Part shown: in pieces, positions 1 through 13,029 of the stretch
Layout of the letters: every line of letters starts with the position of its first letter
How positions within the stretch are numbered: the stretch's first letter is position 1
Assembly: GCA_004154925.1 (NCBI GenBank)
Contig: QJNS01000020.1
Coordinates: 455,533-519,532 of the forward strand
Reading direction: 5' to 3'
Source: Monosporascus cannonballus
Taxonomy: Eukaryota; Ascomycota; Sordariomycetes; Xylariales
Length of the DNA: 64,000 bases
Program-made: the position numbers and the translations under genes
The notes under the pieces: model-generated
The model's database searches: none
What the model was told of the DNA's origin: nothing
What the model saw: the letters and a program-made list of their open reading frames with translations, nothing else

Positions 1-2735
1 ATCCGATGTATCATCATACAGTCTGTCGGCTGGGTGAGGGTAAGCGCGGAAAGGCTGACTGTAGACTCGACGATAGATGCATACTGTTGTACAAGACAGA
101 CGGACAAATACTCGAACCCTGGCGAGGGGCATTCCATCGTTAGCGAGGGGATGTGGTCTTCCGAGCGAACCCGCAAAGCCGGCTTTTTTAAGAGCCAGCG
201 ATTACGGCCATTGAGGTCTTGAAACAGCCCAGCCGATATTTAGCCTCCTCGTACCTAATGCTTCCGTCATGAAGTTTCATGGTTATTCGTAGCTGTGAAC
301 CTGGCCGGCAAGCGACAAGATATGGTGGCAGCGTTAACACTTTGTTTCTGGGCGAAGCGAAATGGCAGCTGGATAATAGGCCCGTACGTAAACATCTACT
401 GGCAGCCAGGCTGAGATTCAGGGGCAGCGTATACAGCTGTCAGCGTATACTGCTTCTTGGTATGCATGTCTAGCCCACCCAGCCGCGCTTAGTCATATGG
501 CCTTCCTAGATAATGAGGATATAAAGACTGATTAATGTAACCGTTTAACCGATTTCTCGGGGTATGATTTGACGGAGCACAGCATCACTAGCTTCCTATT
601 ATTAGACACGAACGGCTGGAGGTTGCTGCGGGTGATACTCGGGTTGATCTATCGAAACCGCGGCCGTAACGGTAGCAGGCGTCGCAACGAGATGTCTACG
701 CTACTCATGCTATTCGCGACATCTGAGTTCTAGAATGTACTAGCAGATCGGGTTCCCCGTAGATTGCTACTGGCAAAGAAGGAACCAGGACATCATCAGG
801 AAGTCTTCTATCGAATCGTGACAGCTGAGTCTTCCATCAGCCCGCCGTTTCATCAGTCTCGCCAGGCGACGACCCGTGCACACCATATTCCATAAAACAA
901 AAATAGTATACTGTTACATTGAAGCGTAATGTCATCTGCTGGTCTGCGATTTCGCCTGAGCTGTGCTGAAGTTTCGGAGTTTTCGAGCCATGACGTACAA
1001 AGCGGTCGCCCATGGAATCAGGGTCCATGCGGTGTTAGGGAATAACGTAGGTACTATCGGGCACAACTCAGTGTTCCTATGCATGAACCGGAGATACGGT
1101 TCCCTGCCGGCTGTGAGCTCTGAGCCTAGCCGGCTGGACCCGACAGAGGGTTGTCGACGCGTGTGTCAGCATTTCCAAGCGGCTGCAACGGGAAGGCTTG
1201 TGGCCACGCAGGCTGTGGATGTATGAGCCATGCAGCTGATGACTCAGATGTTGGAATCAACAGTGCATCAGAAAAAGTATTGGCCATGCCATGGAACTTT
1301 TACAGGCTGACAAGCACCATCAGCTTGAGGTTACGGCTGCGCCTCCGAAACGAAGTTACAGTTCTGTGATACGACAGATATTACCCACGGGCGGAACTTA
1401 TATCGTGAAGAGGAGTCAGACGACGCACCCCCCGAAGCCAAGTACCTTAGTTAATCGCACGAAAATACGCTCAATGACCACGTTGCTGCTGTATGACGAC
1501 AAGCTCGCTTTCCACTCTCACGATACGGGGTGCGGCCGCCATCGAGTTTTCCCCCCCGAACCCCCACTCGGGTTCTCGACCCGCGATAGGAGCGATATCA
1601 ATTTATCTGCTGCATTTTGATATCCAATAAAAGTCCAAAGGGCTGGTTGGAAACAATGAGGATCGCTAAATTGAGACTTGTCTCGGCTCCGTAGCCGACT
1701 CCAGAGAACTGATTGGGGTCTAAGATAGGCCAATCCCATTGCGGCCAGGTAGATACCTATTTGCGGAGGAAGATCAGCCATTCCGTCTCCTCTCGTTGAT
1801 ATCACTGCTGCGAAGGTAAGCCTCATGGAATACAAAAGCGATGCCTGAAGTCAGCTGTTGGCTGTGCATCAGGCTGCTGACACGATAGGTAAGTAAGGCA
1901 CGTCCGCATTTAAGTCGAATATTGCAGTTGGAAGCGTGTAAGAGTGGCAACATTTCGTAGCACGACTGATCGAATCAGTAGACATTATTACCTACTCTCT
2001 AGAGGCGACGGGCTGAGAGACGGGAGGTCCGGTGCGATTGCACGTTGTGGTTGTCTTGAAACGCAGGAGCCTACTTCGCTAGGTAACTGGGGTATCGTGA
2101 CCAACGGGGTTCGATTTTGCGTGTGACAAGAAGAAAACAAGCCCGGCGTGGCCAACGCGGCGATAGTGTTCTCGTTTCCCGAAACACGGTCAATTAAATA
2201 GATGTCGTAGATTCGTGCGCGTTCAAGATTTCCACCTTATCGGTCCCTAGCTCTTGGTGGTCAATTATCGTCAGTGTGGCTCCACGGCTAAATACGACGG
2301 GGAGCTAGCAAAAGTTACGAGGTGGGTGTATTCTCCGAGAGGCGATTTGCAGGAAAGCACCTGCGGAGGAGGTATCAGCATTCCACTATAGACTACCACG
2401 CGGCCCAGCCGGACGGGCAAGGCAGGGAAAGCATATGTAGGCATAGTGTTACAGGCAAAATCAGTATCGTAGATGCAACGTCTGTACGAAGGTGCTGTGT
2501 CGGCCAGCTAGAACATGGGCAAATAGTTTCTCGGGCTTCTTCCCACGGTTGGGATTCACCCATACGTATGCTTGCCGTCTCCTGTTCATAGCACAGTGAG
2601 GTGCATGACGACCTGCCAGCTTACACCTGAGTTCTGTTCTCTATCGATCATGCTCTAGGTATTTTTGCACAACTCCAATGCACGTACCCGACATACTCCA
2701 TACATACATACCTTACCTTACGTAGTTGAGATATG

Positions 2736-2755
2736 ATACATAATGCATTATGTAT
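2736..2755. repeat. Perfect 20 bp palindrome
   Basis: The left half ATACATAATG is followed directly by its exact reverse complement CATTATGTAT. The palindrome sits in locally AT-rich sequence just after several TACA words. It could be a protein-binding site or chance; nothing nearby gives it a role. Confidence 0.9.
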
Positions 2756-5700
2756 GTTATGCTGACAGGTATGCTTGGTACCTTAGCTGGGCGGCGCGCG
2801 TCATGTTCCCCATGCGGTCCTATCTCTCCCGGAATGTCGACGCTAGACTGCAGGGTGACATGTTCTACTGGGACTTCTAGAAGTGTTATCGGACAGTCTT
2901 AACCTAAACCAGCACGTTTCGGAACGCGTTTCCTGAGCACTAATGGACTAAATGGGTCTGTATTCCCATTAAGGCCAAACCAGGTTAGACTTCCAATTCA
3001 ATCTCCACCGACCTGCAACAATCGCATCAACTGGTAACAAAGGTGCAAGGAGCCGATAAACGAGCCAAGTACCACTTCGATATCACAAGGCTTAGGCCAG
3101 ATCGACGCAGAGTCGATCTTGCGAATCAAACAAGCAATCATACTGCTCCTGCAGATGCGAGTCAACTTCAGGCCACTGTTCGGGAGCGCGACAAATGAAT
3201 CGAAAAACCCCACCGAGAAATACCTACACCCAGGGGCTAGACGAAGGGGAAGAGGCAGCTCAAAGGAATGATCCTCTACCTCCCTGCCGTGCCAGGAGGC
3301 TATCCCACCTGCCAAAATTGGCGAACAGAGCCGGAAACGACATCAGCTTGATCCGGCGCGAATTCTGACAGTGTCAGCATTCTTCATGATACATGGGATA
3401 TTTGTATGCGGCTTCGCCTTTGAACATGAAGAGCCGGAATATATGCAGCTTCCAATATATCCACGCAACGAAGATGCAGGGTGCTGTAGCTACAGGTGGC
3501 TTACACCCGGGGGTACCCTTATGGTTATGTTCTATGCATGCGCAGTTGAATCTTCTATTGAATATCTGTATTTCAATAACCCTATGTAAGTAACAGGGCA
3601 TGCGCATAAATCAAATCAAGCTTGAAGCTCGTAGGACATTCCCTTGCCTTTTGTTGTCAGTTTTCCGTTTGCTGCTCAAATCGTGCCAGGGGATCACTAC
3701 GGTAGGTACATACGCGGCTGTTTTAAGGTTGAGCCGTCGCCCTGGGGATGACCCTAAGTCGAGGTACATTAGAGACATGGTTGAACGTGAGATGTCATGT
3801 ACTCTATACAAGCATGAGGCGCCCCCCCCCAAGGTTCCCGGCGCCCTACAGTCTATGCAGCCCCCTTGATCATCTGCACGTCGACACATGGCTCTCCACT
3901 TGCCTACTGGTTCCTGCATTAGGCCAAAACTTATTGCACGATTGACCATCTCACCTATCCCATATAGTTAACGGTGCTAGTGGTAAAACCATGTTTTCGT
4001 TAATTAGCATTACATAAGTCGCCATGGAAGCCGAAGATCTTCCTGAAAAGCTTCACCACAAACCTCGTATTCTTTAATCGGTGGCAGATCACTCAGTGTC
4101 TATTGAGTGACACTCCTCCAATGGCAGAAGCAAGCCGCAAAATGATATCAGCTAGTATCTTCACAAGTCTTCCCATTTCTCGCTATCATGGAGCCGAAAT
4201 GTGATGAGGCAACCAATGCATTGTTTCGGCATCATGTGACTCAGGCGAATAGATCTGAACCAACCATGCCACGACGAAAATACCCACGACGATGATTGGT
4301 CGGCTCAATTCGTCAATAGTTCTAGCCAGGTCGACGAGGAGCCAGACTGAATCAGAGATCAACCGGGTGGCTTAGCCTCATAGCATGAGGGCCTTGAATC
4401 TTCGATCAAAAGAGCCACCAGGGCCCCGACGAGAATCACCGTTCCGTAGTGCCTGTCATAGGTTGTTAGGAGTTTTCTAGAAGTTCCACTGATGGGGCGA
4501 TTGAACAAGGGACAAACTAAACAGACAGGACAGGCTACGTTCCGACCAGCCGGGTCAAGCCCAGGACAGTCGAGCCTTGAGGACTATGGGGCGCCCTCCC
4601 GGGAGCGCTTCACTAGTTTGAGGTTACGCATCCGGTCTAGCATCGCGCCTCACTTTTCTCATCGCTAATCAGAGCTGGTGCACGGGCTGTATGAAACTCT
4701 CTCTTGCAACGGTCTCCCCTGAGCCGTGGTCTTCCAAAGAATTCAACAGGACCTGCCAAGCGTGACCTCGGCTTCGAGCCCCGTCCGCTAAAAGGTTATG
4801 GCAGCCCACCGGCATCCGCCCGGCATCTAGGGCCGGCTCCACAATGTAAGCATCAGCCCACTGGAAGCGTGCGTGGGAAAGTACCGATCATGACAGTTGA
4901 TCTACTCTTACCACTGGGCTGGATCGTAGGTTACATGCCCTCGACAAGGCTTCTGAAGTCGTCCAATCAGCCCACCTACCGTACCCCCAGTATAGGACGT
5001 CTATGGGTCTAGCTCTCAGGGCATGCTCTAATCGAATACCGACAGCAAGAACAAACACTCCGGATCTCCATCTTCCAGACTAGCCATCGTTAGCTCTTGT
5101 TCCCTGCCGTACGCCAAATTCATCACCGCGGTCACTTGAAGGCCGCGTCAGAACCAGTGATCCCTCTTAGAGAAGTTTTGAACTCTTGCAGTACCAACTC
5201 CTGTCTGACCCCGGTTCGGTCATATTCCCGGCACAGTTCAAACAGTGATCTTTGACGTAACGCAAGCGTAAGGGGCAGGCGGATCCAGAAATAGAATGCA
5301 CACTTTCATAGAACGCTCACAGTTCGTGAATTATTTCCCGACGTACAGTACCCGGAATTAAGGTGCCAAAGATTAGCATACAGAATTCGGTTAGGACTGA
5401 TCATAGTAACTTTTTTACCTAGGTTTTTACGATTTTTTGGCCTTTAATTGGTCTTATAAAAGTGTTTACCTCTGCGACAGTGTGCATTTGGTTTTTTTCC
5501 GAAGGGCGTGACTGCTGCTGTCTCCTTTGTCTCCACTGCAGGAATTTCTAGAAGCCTTTCCCCTGCTGTTTACCTCGCCTTCTCACAACGTCCATGCAGG
5601 CAGGGTCTGTTAAGTGGAGCTTTTTGAAGCTAACATAACCTCCAAACCATGCCAGCGGGTGATGCCCCGGTATGCCTCTTAAACAGCGTCCCTGTCTCCT

Positions 5701-7771
5701 ACTGGGTAGGATTCCCTCAAGCACGTAATGAATTGCGCGTTTTTCCTGTCCAAGGGTTCAGAGCAACCATGTATGGAGAAAACGGACCCTCCATAGTTTT
5801 CACGTCTCCTTCCGTCACGTCTTCCGGCAAGAAGGCGATACCCCTGTCCTAGAACCAAACGGCAGCCTCATGGGCTGCCGGGGAAGCTATCCGATTTGCG
5901 GATTGGTTAAATTGTACTGTGCGTTTGTTTCGTAAGCCGACACAATGGGACAGCTGATTGGACACATGCAGCAGAGATTTCACAGCCTCTTCTCTGTCCC
6001 GAAACGTGGCTAGTAAGCAATTCATTCTCGGACCGCGAACTTGAGATGAATATCGGGGACAAATGAATTAGGCCGAACGAGCCGGGGCGGTGAGCCGGGG
6101 CTCCGATTTAACTGAGTGTCACAGACAAAGGATATTGTCGGTCCCGAAGCTCCGAACTCAGTCCTGCGTCCTCCGCGGGATCCGATTACAACCGAGAGAT
6201 TGTGTTATACTATACAGTGAACAAGGGGCCGCCTTATCGGCTATCCCCGCGGTAGGGCGTCCGAATGTTCTATAAAGGCCACGTCGCTTGTTACTCTCAT
6301 CCGATACAAAACTACAAGGGCAGGCTTGGCAAGGGGTACGCTGCCATCATTGTGACAGCACCGTGAAGAGTTTTTTCGTGCCAGCATCGGAGCTTGAGGT
6401 CTCCAAACGACACGCAATGTAGAACAAAACTGACCCTTGCGCATGCTTAGCCATTTTCCTTCGCCCTACTTTCGCCACGAAGACTCGCGTACCCTACCTC
6501 GACCAAAGGCCGGGAACCTGATATGCACAACGAGGTGATGAGATCATCATAGATTTGACGAGATTGTCGCGGCGCATCCAACTTCCCCTCTGCTCATCTG
6601 GGCGCTCCTTATCAGCGACCCTGCATCTACCACGAGCGTTCCAAGGGTGCGTCCCGTGGATGCGTCCCGTTCCTCAGCGCCTCCGCCTCTCTACATCAAG
6701 AGTTGGCTGGCTGCAATCTCCGATTTCAGGTCATCCGATCAGTCGGTCTTCCGGCCGCTACCTAACTAACTGAATCCCCCTGCCATCTACGGACCGAATC
6801 GACTATGGCTACCTGGTTACTTCGTATTCTATACGGTTGTTTTGCAGGCCGTTACTACATAACGAGTTGATCGCATGCTTTTTATGTGGCCGGACCAATA
6901 GCTCCCCTTGCCCTACTGCAGCGCGCTTTTCCCACGTGGCATTGCGCAAGCGGGTCAAGAAAATGGCTTTGTCGACTTGCATGCGTACGTGCATTAACCG
7001 CCCTCACATCAATGCCCAATGTGGTTCGACGCCATCGTAAGATCCGTAACCGCCTATGAGAGGGCGCTTTTTACGCCGTACGTGGTCCACCTATCGGGTG
7101 GTAGGTAGACCTAGGTGACCGCTCAGTACTATCTATCTATAGATGCCTCGGCCTAAACCAACAAATATCTATACGCTAGGCGCACCTTACGTGACACGCC
7201 GAGAAGCAGGATTCATAAATTCCTTTGGAAATTCACCTCGGTATTTACTGCGGAGGCCCCCGTGCGTGACATATGAGTTGCGTATATTCATCCACAAGGA
7301 GTACCAACAGACGTTGTAGGCCTGGATACTCCAGCGTGTATATAGAATCGAGTGGCATATTGGTACTTGGTACGCATATGCATCATCCAAACGTGGTTTT
7401 TCTGTCGCATACTTCGCTGGCATATTCTCCGCCGTCGCTGCGTTATTTTGTTTTGTGCTTACCTCCTTTATCCAAGATGATGTGTGAAGAAGCATCAAGA
7501 TGCACGGCAACTGAGCTGGCATCTTCACCTCAGCCACAAGTTGCAGGCTAAGTTGGCGCCCAGCCCCACCATGCCTACAACAATGCATCCGCCAATCCCC
7601 GACGTCAAGCCTCCCCGCCATGGACTAACTACAACCGTGAACCAAGCTCCGGATCTCAATAGCTTCACCTAACTTCACCTTAACTCGATATCGACACAAC
7701 TCGCCGGTTCTGCGACCCTCTTCCTGTCCTGTTTACCGCACGAACCGGGAGGCCAGCTGATGTGCCGTGGC

Positions 7772-7785
7772 TATATATGACGTAG
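7772..7785 (+). promoter_or_regulatory. TATA-like box with adjacent CRE-like TGACGTAG, ARPC5 promoter
   Basis: TATATAT at 7772-7778 overlaps the start of TGACGTAG (7778-7785), about 45-55 bases before the ARPC5 start codon at 7827. The first resembles a TATA element and the second resembles a cAMP/stress-response (bZIP) site. Assignment is by motif only. Confidence 0.4.
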
Positions 7786-7826
7786 ACAGCATCATAATCT
7801 GAAGAACCGGTTACACGGACGCGAAG

Positions 7827-8634
7827 ATGTCCATCATTCAACAGCATACATCGGCCACGCTCAGCGACGCCTGGCGAACGATCAACATCGACGCGCTAGA
7901 CCCGGACTCGTCCCAGAACTTTGACATCTCCACGCTACACCCGCCGCTGCCGGAGATCAGCGAGGCCGAGGTCCGACAGCTCAACGGCCAGGTGCGGCAA
8001 CTGCTGCGGGGTGGTGACGCCGAAGGTGCTCTGAGGGGATGTCTGGAGAGTCCCGTATACAACGGATCCGACGCCGCGAAGGTACGTCATGGTGCGCGAA
8101 GGTGGTGGCTGGGAGAGTCGCCAGCGGGTTGGGGCTTTCGGGCGTACGCGAATGAATAAAGAGAGATGCTGATAGGATTCTGTGGGCACACAGGACGCAC
8201 ACCTACAGACCGTCGTCGAGGTCCTACAGTCGATTAAGGCGAGCGAGATGACGCCCATATTGCAGCGTATTCAAGGTTCCGAAGGCGGAAGCGAGCTCCT
8301 CGACGTGTTGATGAAGTACCTGTAAGCTAAGCGACGCCCCTTTTTGTGCTTGTTTCAAGCGTCTTGTTGGGCTTGGGGGCAGGCTGACCCGTCGAGCAGG
8401 TACAAGGGCATGGCCGGAGGCGCGGCGAGCGGCGGACAGCGGGCGCCGCTAAAGCCGGCTGGCTATCTCACACCGCAGGCTACCGGGTTCAGTCAGATCG
8501 GCGCGCGGCCGGGCTCGACGAACGAGTCCACTGGCGGTGCTATGAGCGTCCTCCTGAGCTGGCACGAGAAGGTGGTGGATGTTGCGGGTTTGGGCAGCAT
8601 AGGACGGTGCATGACCGACAGGCGTAAGGTTTGA
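7827..8634 (+). CDS. arpc5: Actin-related protein 2/3 complex subunit 5 (p16-Arc)
   Basis: This is the smallest subunit of the Arp2/3 complex, which nucleates branched actin filaments at endocytic patches. Three exons: 7827-8081, 8194-8321 and 8400-8634, joined by introns of 112 and 78 nt with GTACGT and GTAAGC donors. The spliced frame is continuous and gives 205 residues, somewhat longer than animal ARPC5 (about 150). Family hallmarks seen are the N-terminal ITALDPDSS-like segment around DALDPDSSQNFD, the central LLDVLMKYLYKGM, which spans the second splice junction, and the C-terminal VLLSWHEKVVDVAGLGSI followed by MTDRRKV. The low-complexity AGGAASGGQR insert after the second junction is typical of fungal versions. 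The product would act with the other six Arp2/3 subunits, none of which lies in this window. Confidence 0.93.
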
Positions 8635-9499
8635 AGCATGGGAATGATCACGGGGATTCTCTTTAAGCTAGGAAAACGCGAAGAATACCTGGGCTGTTTT
8701 ACGTTTGTTCTACATTACGGCGCTTGTTCCCTAGAATTGACTTGGTTGCTGGTAGAATTGGACTTTATCATGTGGTTGCCTTGGTGACTGCCTTGGCTGA
8801 AGTGTATAGATCTTTCAGACTGATCGTCTATGGTTTGGGCCCTATGTAGATAGGGTCTAGGTCTACTGCCTTGAGGAAACAAGGAAATGGTGGCACCTTC
8901 CAACCTACCTAGACTCTCTCTCTCTCTGTCGCTCCTTCCACGTCTGCCTCTGTATTTCAAATTTTCCTACCTCCACGCCTTTTCCAACTTCCATTTTATC
9001 AGCACCATCGGCAAACTTCCTAATTCATCACGACTTCATCCAGCGTCCGTTTTTATTCTATCAACTCCCATCACTGACATGTTTATTTGTCGTATCCTAC
9101 TTCGCACCAGCCCCTTCAAGTTCACAAACTCCCTGGACAGCATCCTACAAACGGCCCTCCCACAGTCATCGCGGAAAGAACATCAGGACCGCCTGTCATC
9201 TTCGGTGTAACATCTATCTACCCGCACACTATTTTCCATATATACCTAGTACGTTCAGATGCTGAGCGCTGCACTGTATTTCCAATCATCCACCAGACAA
9301 ACGAAGACCACATCTCATCCTTTCGTAACCCAGACCTCCTTGTTTCCGGTTACCACAAAGAATGATCGAGTCGGGGCACTTTTCATCTCGCTTTTGTGAG
9401 CTCACTGTTGCGACTTCCTACTCCAGGGCCAAGCATATCATACGCCTCTCTTTACATCTGTCAGCAGGGTCAAGCGAATCAGGCCAATGTTCCTTAGAC
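8635..9499. other. Intergenic: ARPC5 3' flank and upstream of the zinc-finger array
   Basis: No supported gene. A (CT)n tract at about 8912-8930 and pyrimidine-rich sequence to about 9010 look like a promoter or 5' leader. Short open frames cover 8887-9365 on the plus strand but have no family likeness. Confidence 0.5.
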
Positions 9500-12400
9500 A
9501 TGCCATACAACTGGTATAACTCCTCTGCACCGCAACGCTGCGCCCCATGTAACCAATGGTTCCCCAACTCCAATGCAATTCAACAACATTGGAGGGACAG
9601 TCGGTTCCACCGAGATAATTACTGCTCCCCATGCAACCGTTTTTTGTGGGATTGGCGGCGGTCAAAAACCACTGGAGGGGTAGTCCCCTTCATGGAAACT
9701 GCTACTGTTCTTCATGTGACGAGTATTTTCCGGATTCGTCCACATTAGCCTCGCACAACGCCACCAAGCACCTTCTAGTATGTGGCAGAAATGGCTGTAC
9801 AGAAGAGTTCACAGACAAGGAGCTTCTAGATGCTCATGTCGGGGAGAACCGTTGCGAGTGTCTCTTCCCGTCTTGTGGTCTCGAGTTCACAAAGACTCAG
9901 CTTGAGGATCATCTATATTTCAAGCATCTATATTGCAGGCAATGCAATACTTACTTCCAGACCGATGCAGAGTTGAAAACCCACAGGCAAAGTAGCAACG
10001 CACATTTCTGGTGCCCGAGCTGCTGCATCGAACTCGCCTCGGCTGTACATCTTACCTACCACACATTATCGAGAACGTCATTACCATTGCGGGACCTGCA
10101 GCGAGAACTTCTTCTCGAAGAAGTCATTTATTGATCACTTGGCCTCCAGCACCACCAAACATTACTTCTGCAGAAAGTGTATAAAGGAGTTTGACAGCCC
10201 AATTCGTCTGGCAGAGCATTACGATCAGCCCGGCAGCTGGCCAAGAGGAATCCAACACCATTACTGCTCGAAATGCTTCTGTGACTTCGAGGACCCGGAG
10301 AGCCTGAGGAACCATTACTTCTGTTCCGATGTACATCATTTCTGCTACTCATGCAAGCTACATTTCTCCTCCAAAGCGGCCCTAACAGCACACCTCGAAC
10401 AGACGCAATCTCATCCCTACTGTATTGGCTGCAGAATAGCCTTCAAGAGTCCGGCAGAACTGAAATGTCATATCATTCAAAACCCTACGAGCCATTACTA
10501 CTGTGGCCAATGTGGCCTCAACTTCCTCACGTCTGACAAGCTAGACTTTCCCAAAGTTGAGAGTAAGGATCATCACTACTGTGACACATGCCAGATCGAA
10601 TTTCCCAACGATGAGTCGTTACAGCTGCATCGGGAGCTAAAGCACCACTTTTGTCGCCAATGTTGGCAAGCTTTCGCGACTCCAGAAGCTTTCGCAGCGC
10701 ACAAGCAAAACAGCGAGGATCATTTCTTCTGCAAGCCTTGCGACATTGACTTCCCGCATGAAGGAGCATTGAAGAACCATTTGATTGACGTCCATTTTTA
10801 CTGCGACCGGTGCGAGGAGACATTCTGGACGGAAGTCGGGCTCGAATCGCACAAACGACTCAGTACCGCTCACCACCAATGCGATGAATGTAAGTTGGAT
10901 TACCAGGAGGAGGAGACCCTAGGTGTCCACCTGCAAGCAAAGCACCCTTACTGCGCCTCATGCAAAACTACATTTGACAGTCCCCAATCTTTGGAGAATC
11001 GCAGACGTGAAGCTCACAAGGACTGCTACTGTGTGGAATGCAAACTAGTGCTTGAGAAGGCTGAATTTCCGCCTATGCACCGGCAGCTCAAGCATAATTA
11101 CTGCCAAGAATGTGATCTATCATTTGAGACTTCAGATGGCCTTGAGAAACACAAGGAAGAGAGCACGAAACATCACTATTGTACCAAGTGCAGCCTCGAG
11201 CTTGCCAATGCGGAGTCTTTCATCCTTCACTGGGAGGCCAAGCACCGCTACTGCCGAGCGTGTGAAGAGTCATTCGCAACAGCCAACGCTTTTGACGAGC
11301 ACAAAATCTGGAGTTAAAATCACTTTTACTGTTGGAGGTGTCGGCTTGACTTTGCGGAAGACGAATCCTTGATCTCCCATCGCGAGGCTAAGCATAACTA
11401 TTGTCGGGTTTGTGGTGACACTCACGGAGACTCCGAAGCGCTGAATGAACAGAGAACTGTTGGCGACAAGCATCATGACTGCAGAGGCTGCAACGCAGAG
11501 CTCTCCAACAAGCAGAAAGTCGACTCCCATGTTCCTGTTGCGCATTCGGCTGCAGGAGCTGGAAGCCCGCGGACCGATATAACAGCCGGCATTGAAGGAT
11601 TGATTGATACCAAGCCAAATGATGGCGCCCCGTCTAAGCAAGCCTCCACTGAAGATCGTGGAGATGTCCCGACTGAGCACGGCCCCAGTTGAAGATCCTG
11701 GAGATGCCTCGACTGAGCATACCCCGGCTGAGCATGCCCCAGATACATCAATAAAAGATGCTGGAACTGTCCGGACTGAGCCTACCTCGACTGAAACTAT
11801 TCCTATTGGTACTGCAGCCACTAGCATGTCTTTAGGGCTAAAGGCGTCTCGCATGTTCCAGAGCGTGCTTCGAACGCTTAACGAAGCAGCAAGGGCTACC
11901 AAAAAAACAACCCCGAATGAAACCAGCCATGAATGCCAATGTATCCAGCGAAAAAGTCATTATTAATGGGGACACAAGAGATGTTGCCACCCCAGAAGTG
12001 ACAGAGATACCTGGACCGCTGGTGGGCCCTCCAAAACCAACGGTAGAGGCTCCTGAACTAGAGGCGAAGCCCCCTAATCCATCGAAGAGGCTCCCTGGAT
12101 TGGAGGTGATTGCTTCCCAACCGGAGATGAAAGTTCCTGGAAGCGTTGTCAGACTCGAATCACCGGTGAGCGGAGAGAATTCATCTTTGAATGATACCCG
12201 AAAAGCTAAGGTAAGTCAACATCCGCAATTATGAATCTTTCTGCGACCATACGTGGGCCATAAACTGATATAAAACAAGGTGCAGACAAAAGCTGAAGTG
12301 AAGTGTATAATCTGCCCACAAAGATTTCCCTCCAAGATCGATATGATCAGGCACTGTGAGCGTGAAGAATGTTATATTTTGTTACCACAGCTCTACGCTC

Positions 12401-12696
12401 TTCTGAGGAAACACGATTCGCAGAATATATTCACGATGAGCCTCATCTACAACTCGCCAACGAGCAAAGCAAATGACAAGGCCATGAACATGCTTTGGAG
12501 CAACCCATCGGGATCACAAAAGTGCCCTCATTGCGGAAAGGATTTTGCTGAGAGGACGGCATTGGAAAGTCATCTGGACAGTGACATCCACCAGCCTCAT
12601 CGTTTTAGATGTCCGCGAGCCGAGTGCGCCGCCAGTTCTTTCACAAGCTTTGGAAGCTTGTTGGATCACATCGGGAAAACCGATTGTGCACCTTAG
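9500..12696 (+). pseudogene. Broken multi-zinc-finger (C2H2) protein gene
   Basis: The translation is a long tandem array of about twenty short zinc fingers, followed by an acidic P/E/T-rich spacer (about 11570-12210) and two or three ordinary C2H2 fingers (12300-12690). Within the array two finger types alternate: C-x2-C-x12-H-x4-H and C-x2-C-x12-H-x6-H, joined by only one or two residues, with an aromatic residue just before the first Cys. The reading frame breaks several times: a shift at the T6 run near 9643; a shift near 10075; an in-frame TAA at 11315-11317 in the middle of an H-x6-H spacer; a shift at the CCCC run near 11685; and a shift near the A7 run at about 11900. The 69-nt intron at 12211-12279 still has good splice sites. 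Some breaks lie at homopolymers, so consensus error is an alternative to true decay, but the stop codon does not. Function, if any, is unknown; nucleic-acid binding is only inferred from the fingers. Confidence 0.65.
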
Positions 12697-13029
12697 ATCA
12701 AGGTCCAGGAGACAGAAGGGGTTGAATACCTGAAAAGCTACTTCGTCTGAATGTCGAGGCATCGATGGGTGAGTCCACGGATATTGACGATTGCAAAGAA
12801 GGATGTTGAGAAATGACCTCATACACAGAATCGGATTAACCTGGCATCCCGTCCACTGTTGCTTGCCTAACACGTTGCTTGGATGTTGATAATGTACCTG
12901 GAGTTGAGATGAATGACGAATATACAAGTAGCCAGAACAAGGGAATAGATGCTGCGCGCAACGACCATAACGTAATCGAGGTAATGAATTGGTAATCAGC
13001 CAGCAAAGTGTCTTTATTTTATTCTTATT
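12697..13029. other. Intergenic, convergent 3' flanks
   Basis: No gene seen. An AT-rich TTTATT-repeated stretch at 13011-13036 adjoins the 3' end of the minus-strand methyltransferase gene and could carry its polyadenylation signals. Confidence 0.4.

Larger units (their letters stand above)
1..7826. other. Gene-free left flank, no recognisable content
   Basis: I read this stretch on both strands and find no gene I can support. Open frames are all short (the longest, at 7187-7621 on the minus strand, is 144 codons), they overlap each other on opposite strands, and none resembles a protein family I know. Base composition looks balanced, so this is not the AT-rich product of heavy RIP. There are no long tandem repeats or terminal repeats. 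Small items inside are a perfect 20 bp palindrome at 2736-2755, a C9 run at 3822-3830 and an 8 bp-stem hairpin at 5860-5880. The last 60 bases are the ARPC5 promoter. Confidence 0.6.

Noticed and set aside
111..130. Minus-strand GGGTTCGAG resembling a tRNA B box
   Set aside because: No matching A box, acceptor stem or anticodon arm at the right distances.
4704..5012. 102-codon open frame in the left flank
   Set aside because: Average random length for this composition; no motif and no neighbouring exon.
5860..5880. Hairpin CGGCAGCC / GGCTGCCG with 5-base loop
   Set aside because: It looks like a bacterial terminator stem, but there is no T run and no gene before it; probably chance in a eukaryotic sequence.
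7187..7621. 144-codon open frame on the minus strand
   Set aside because: No family likeness, low codon bias, overlapped by other frames on the plus strand, and no splice or promoter support.
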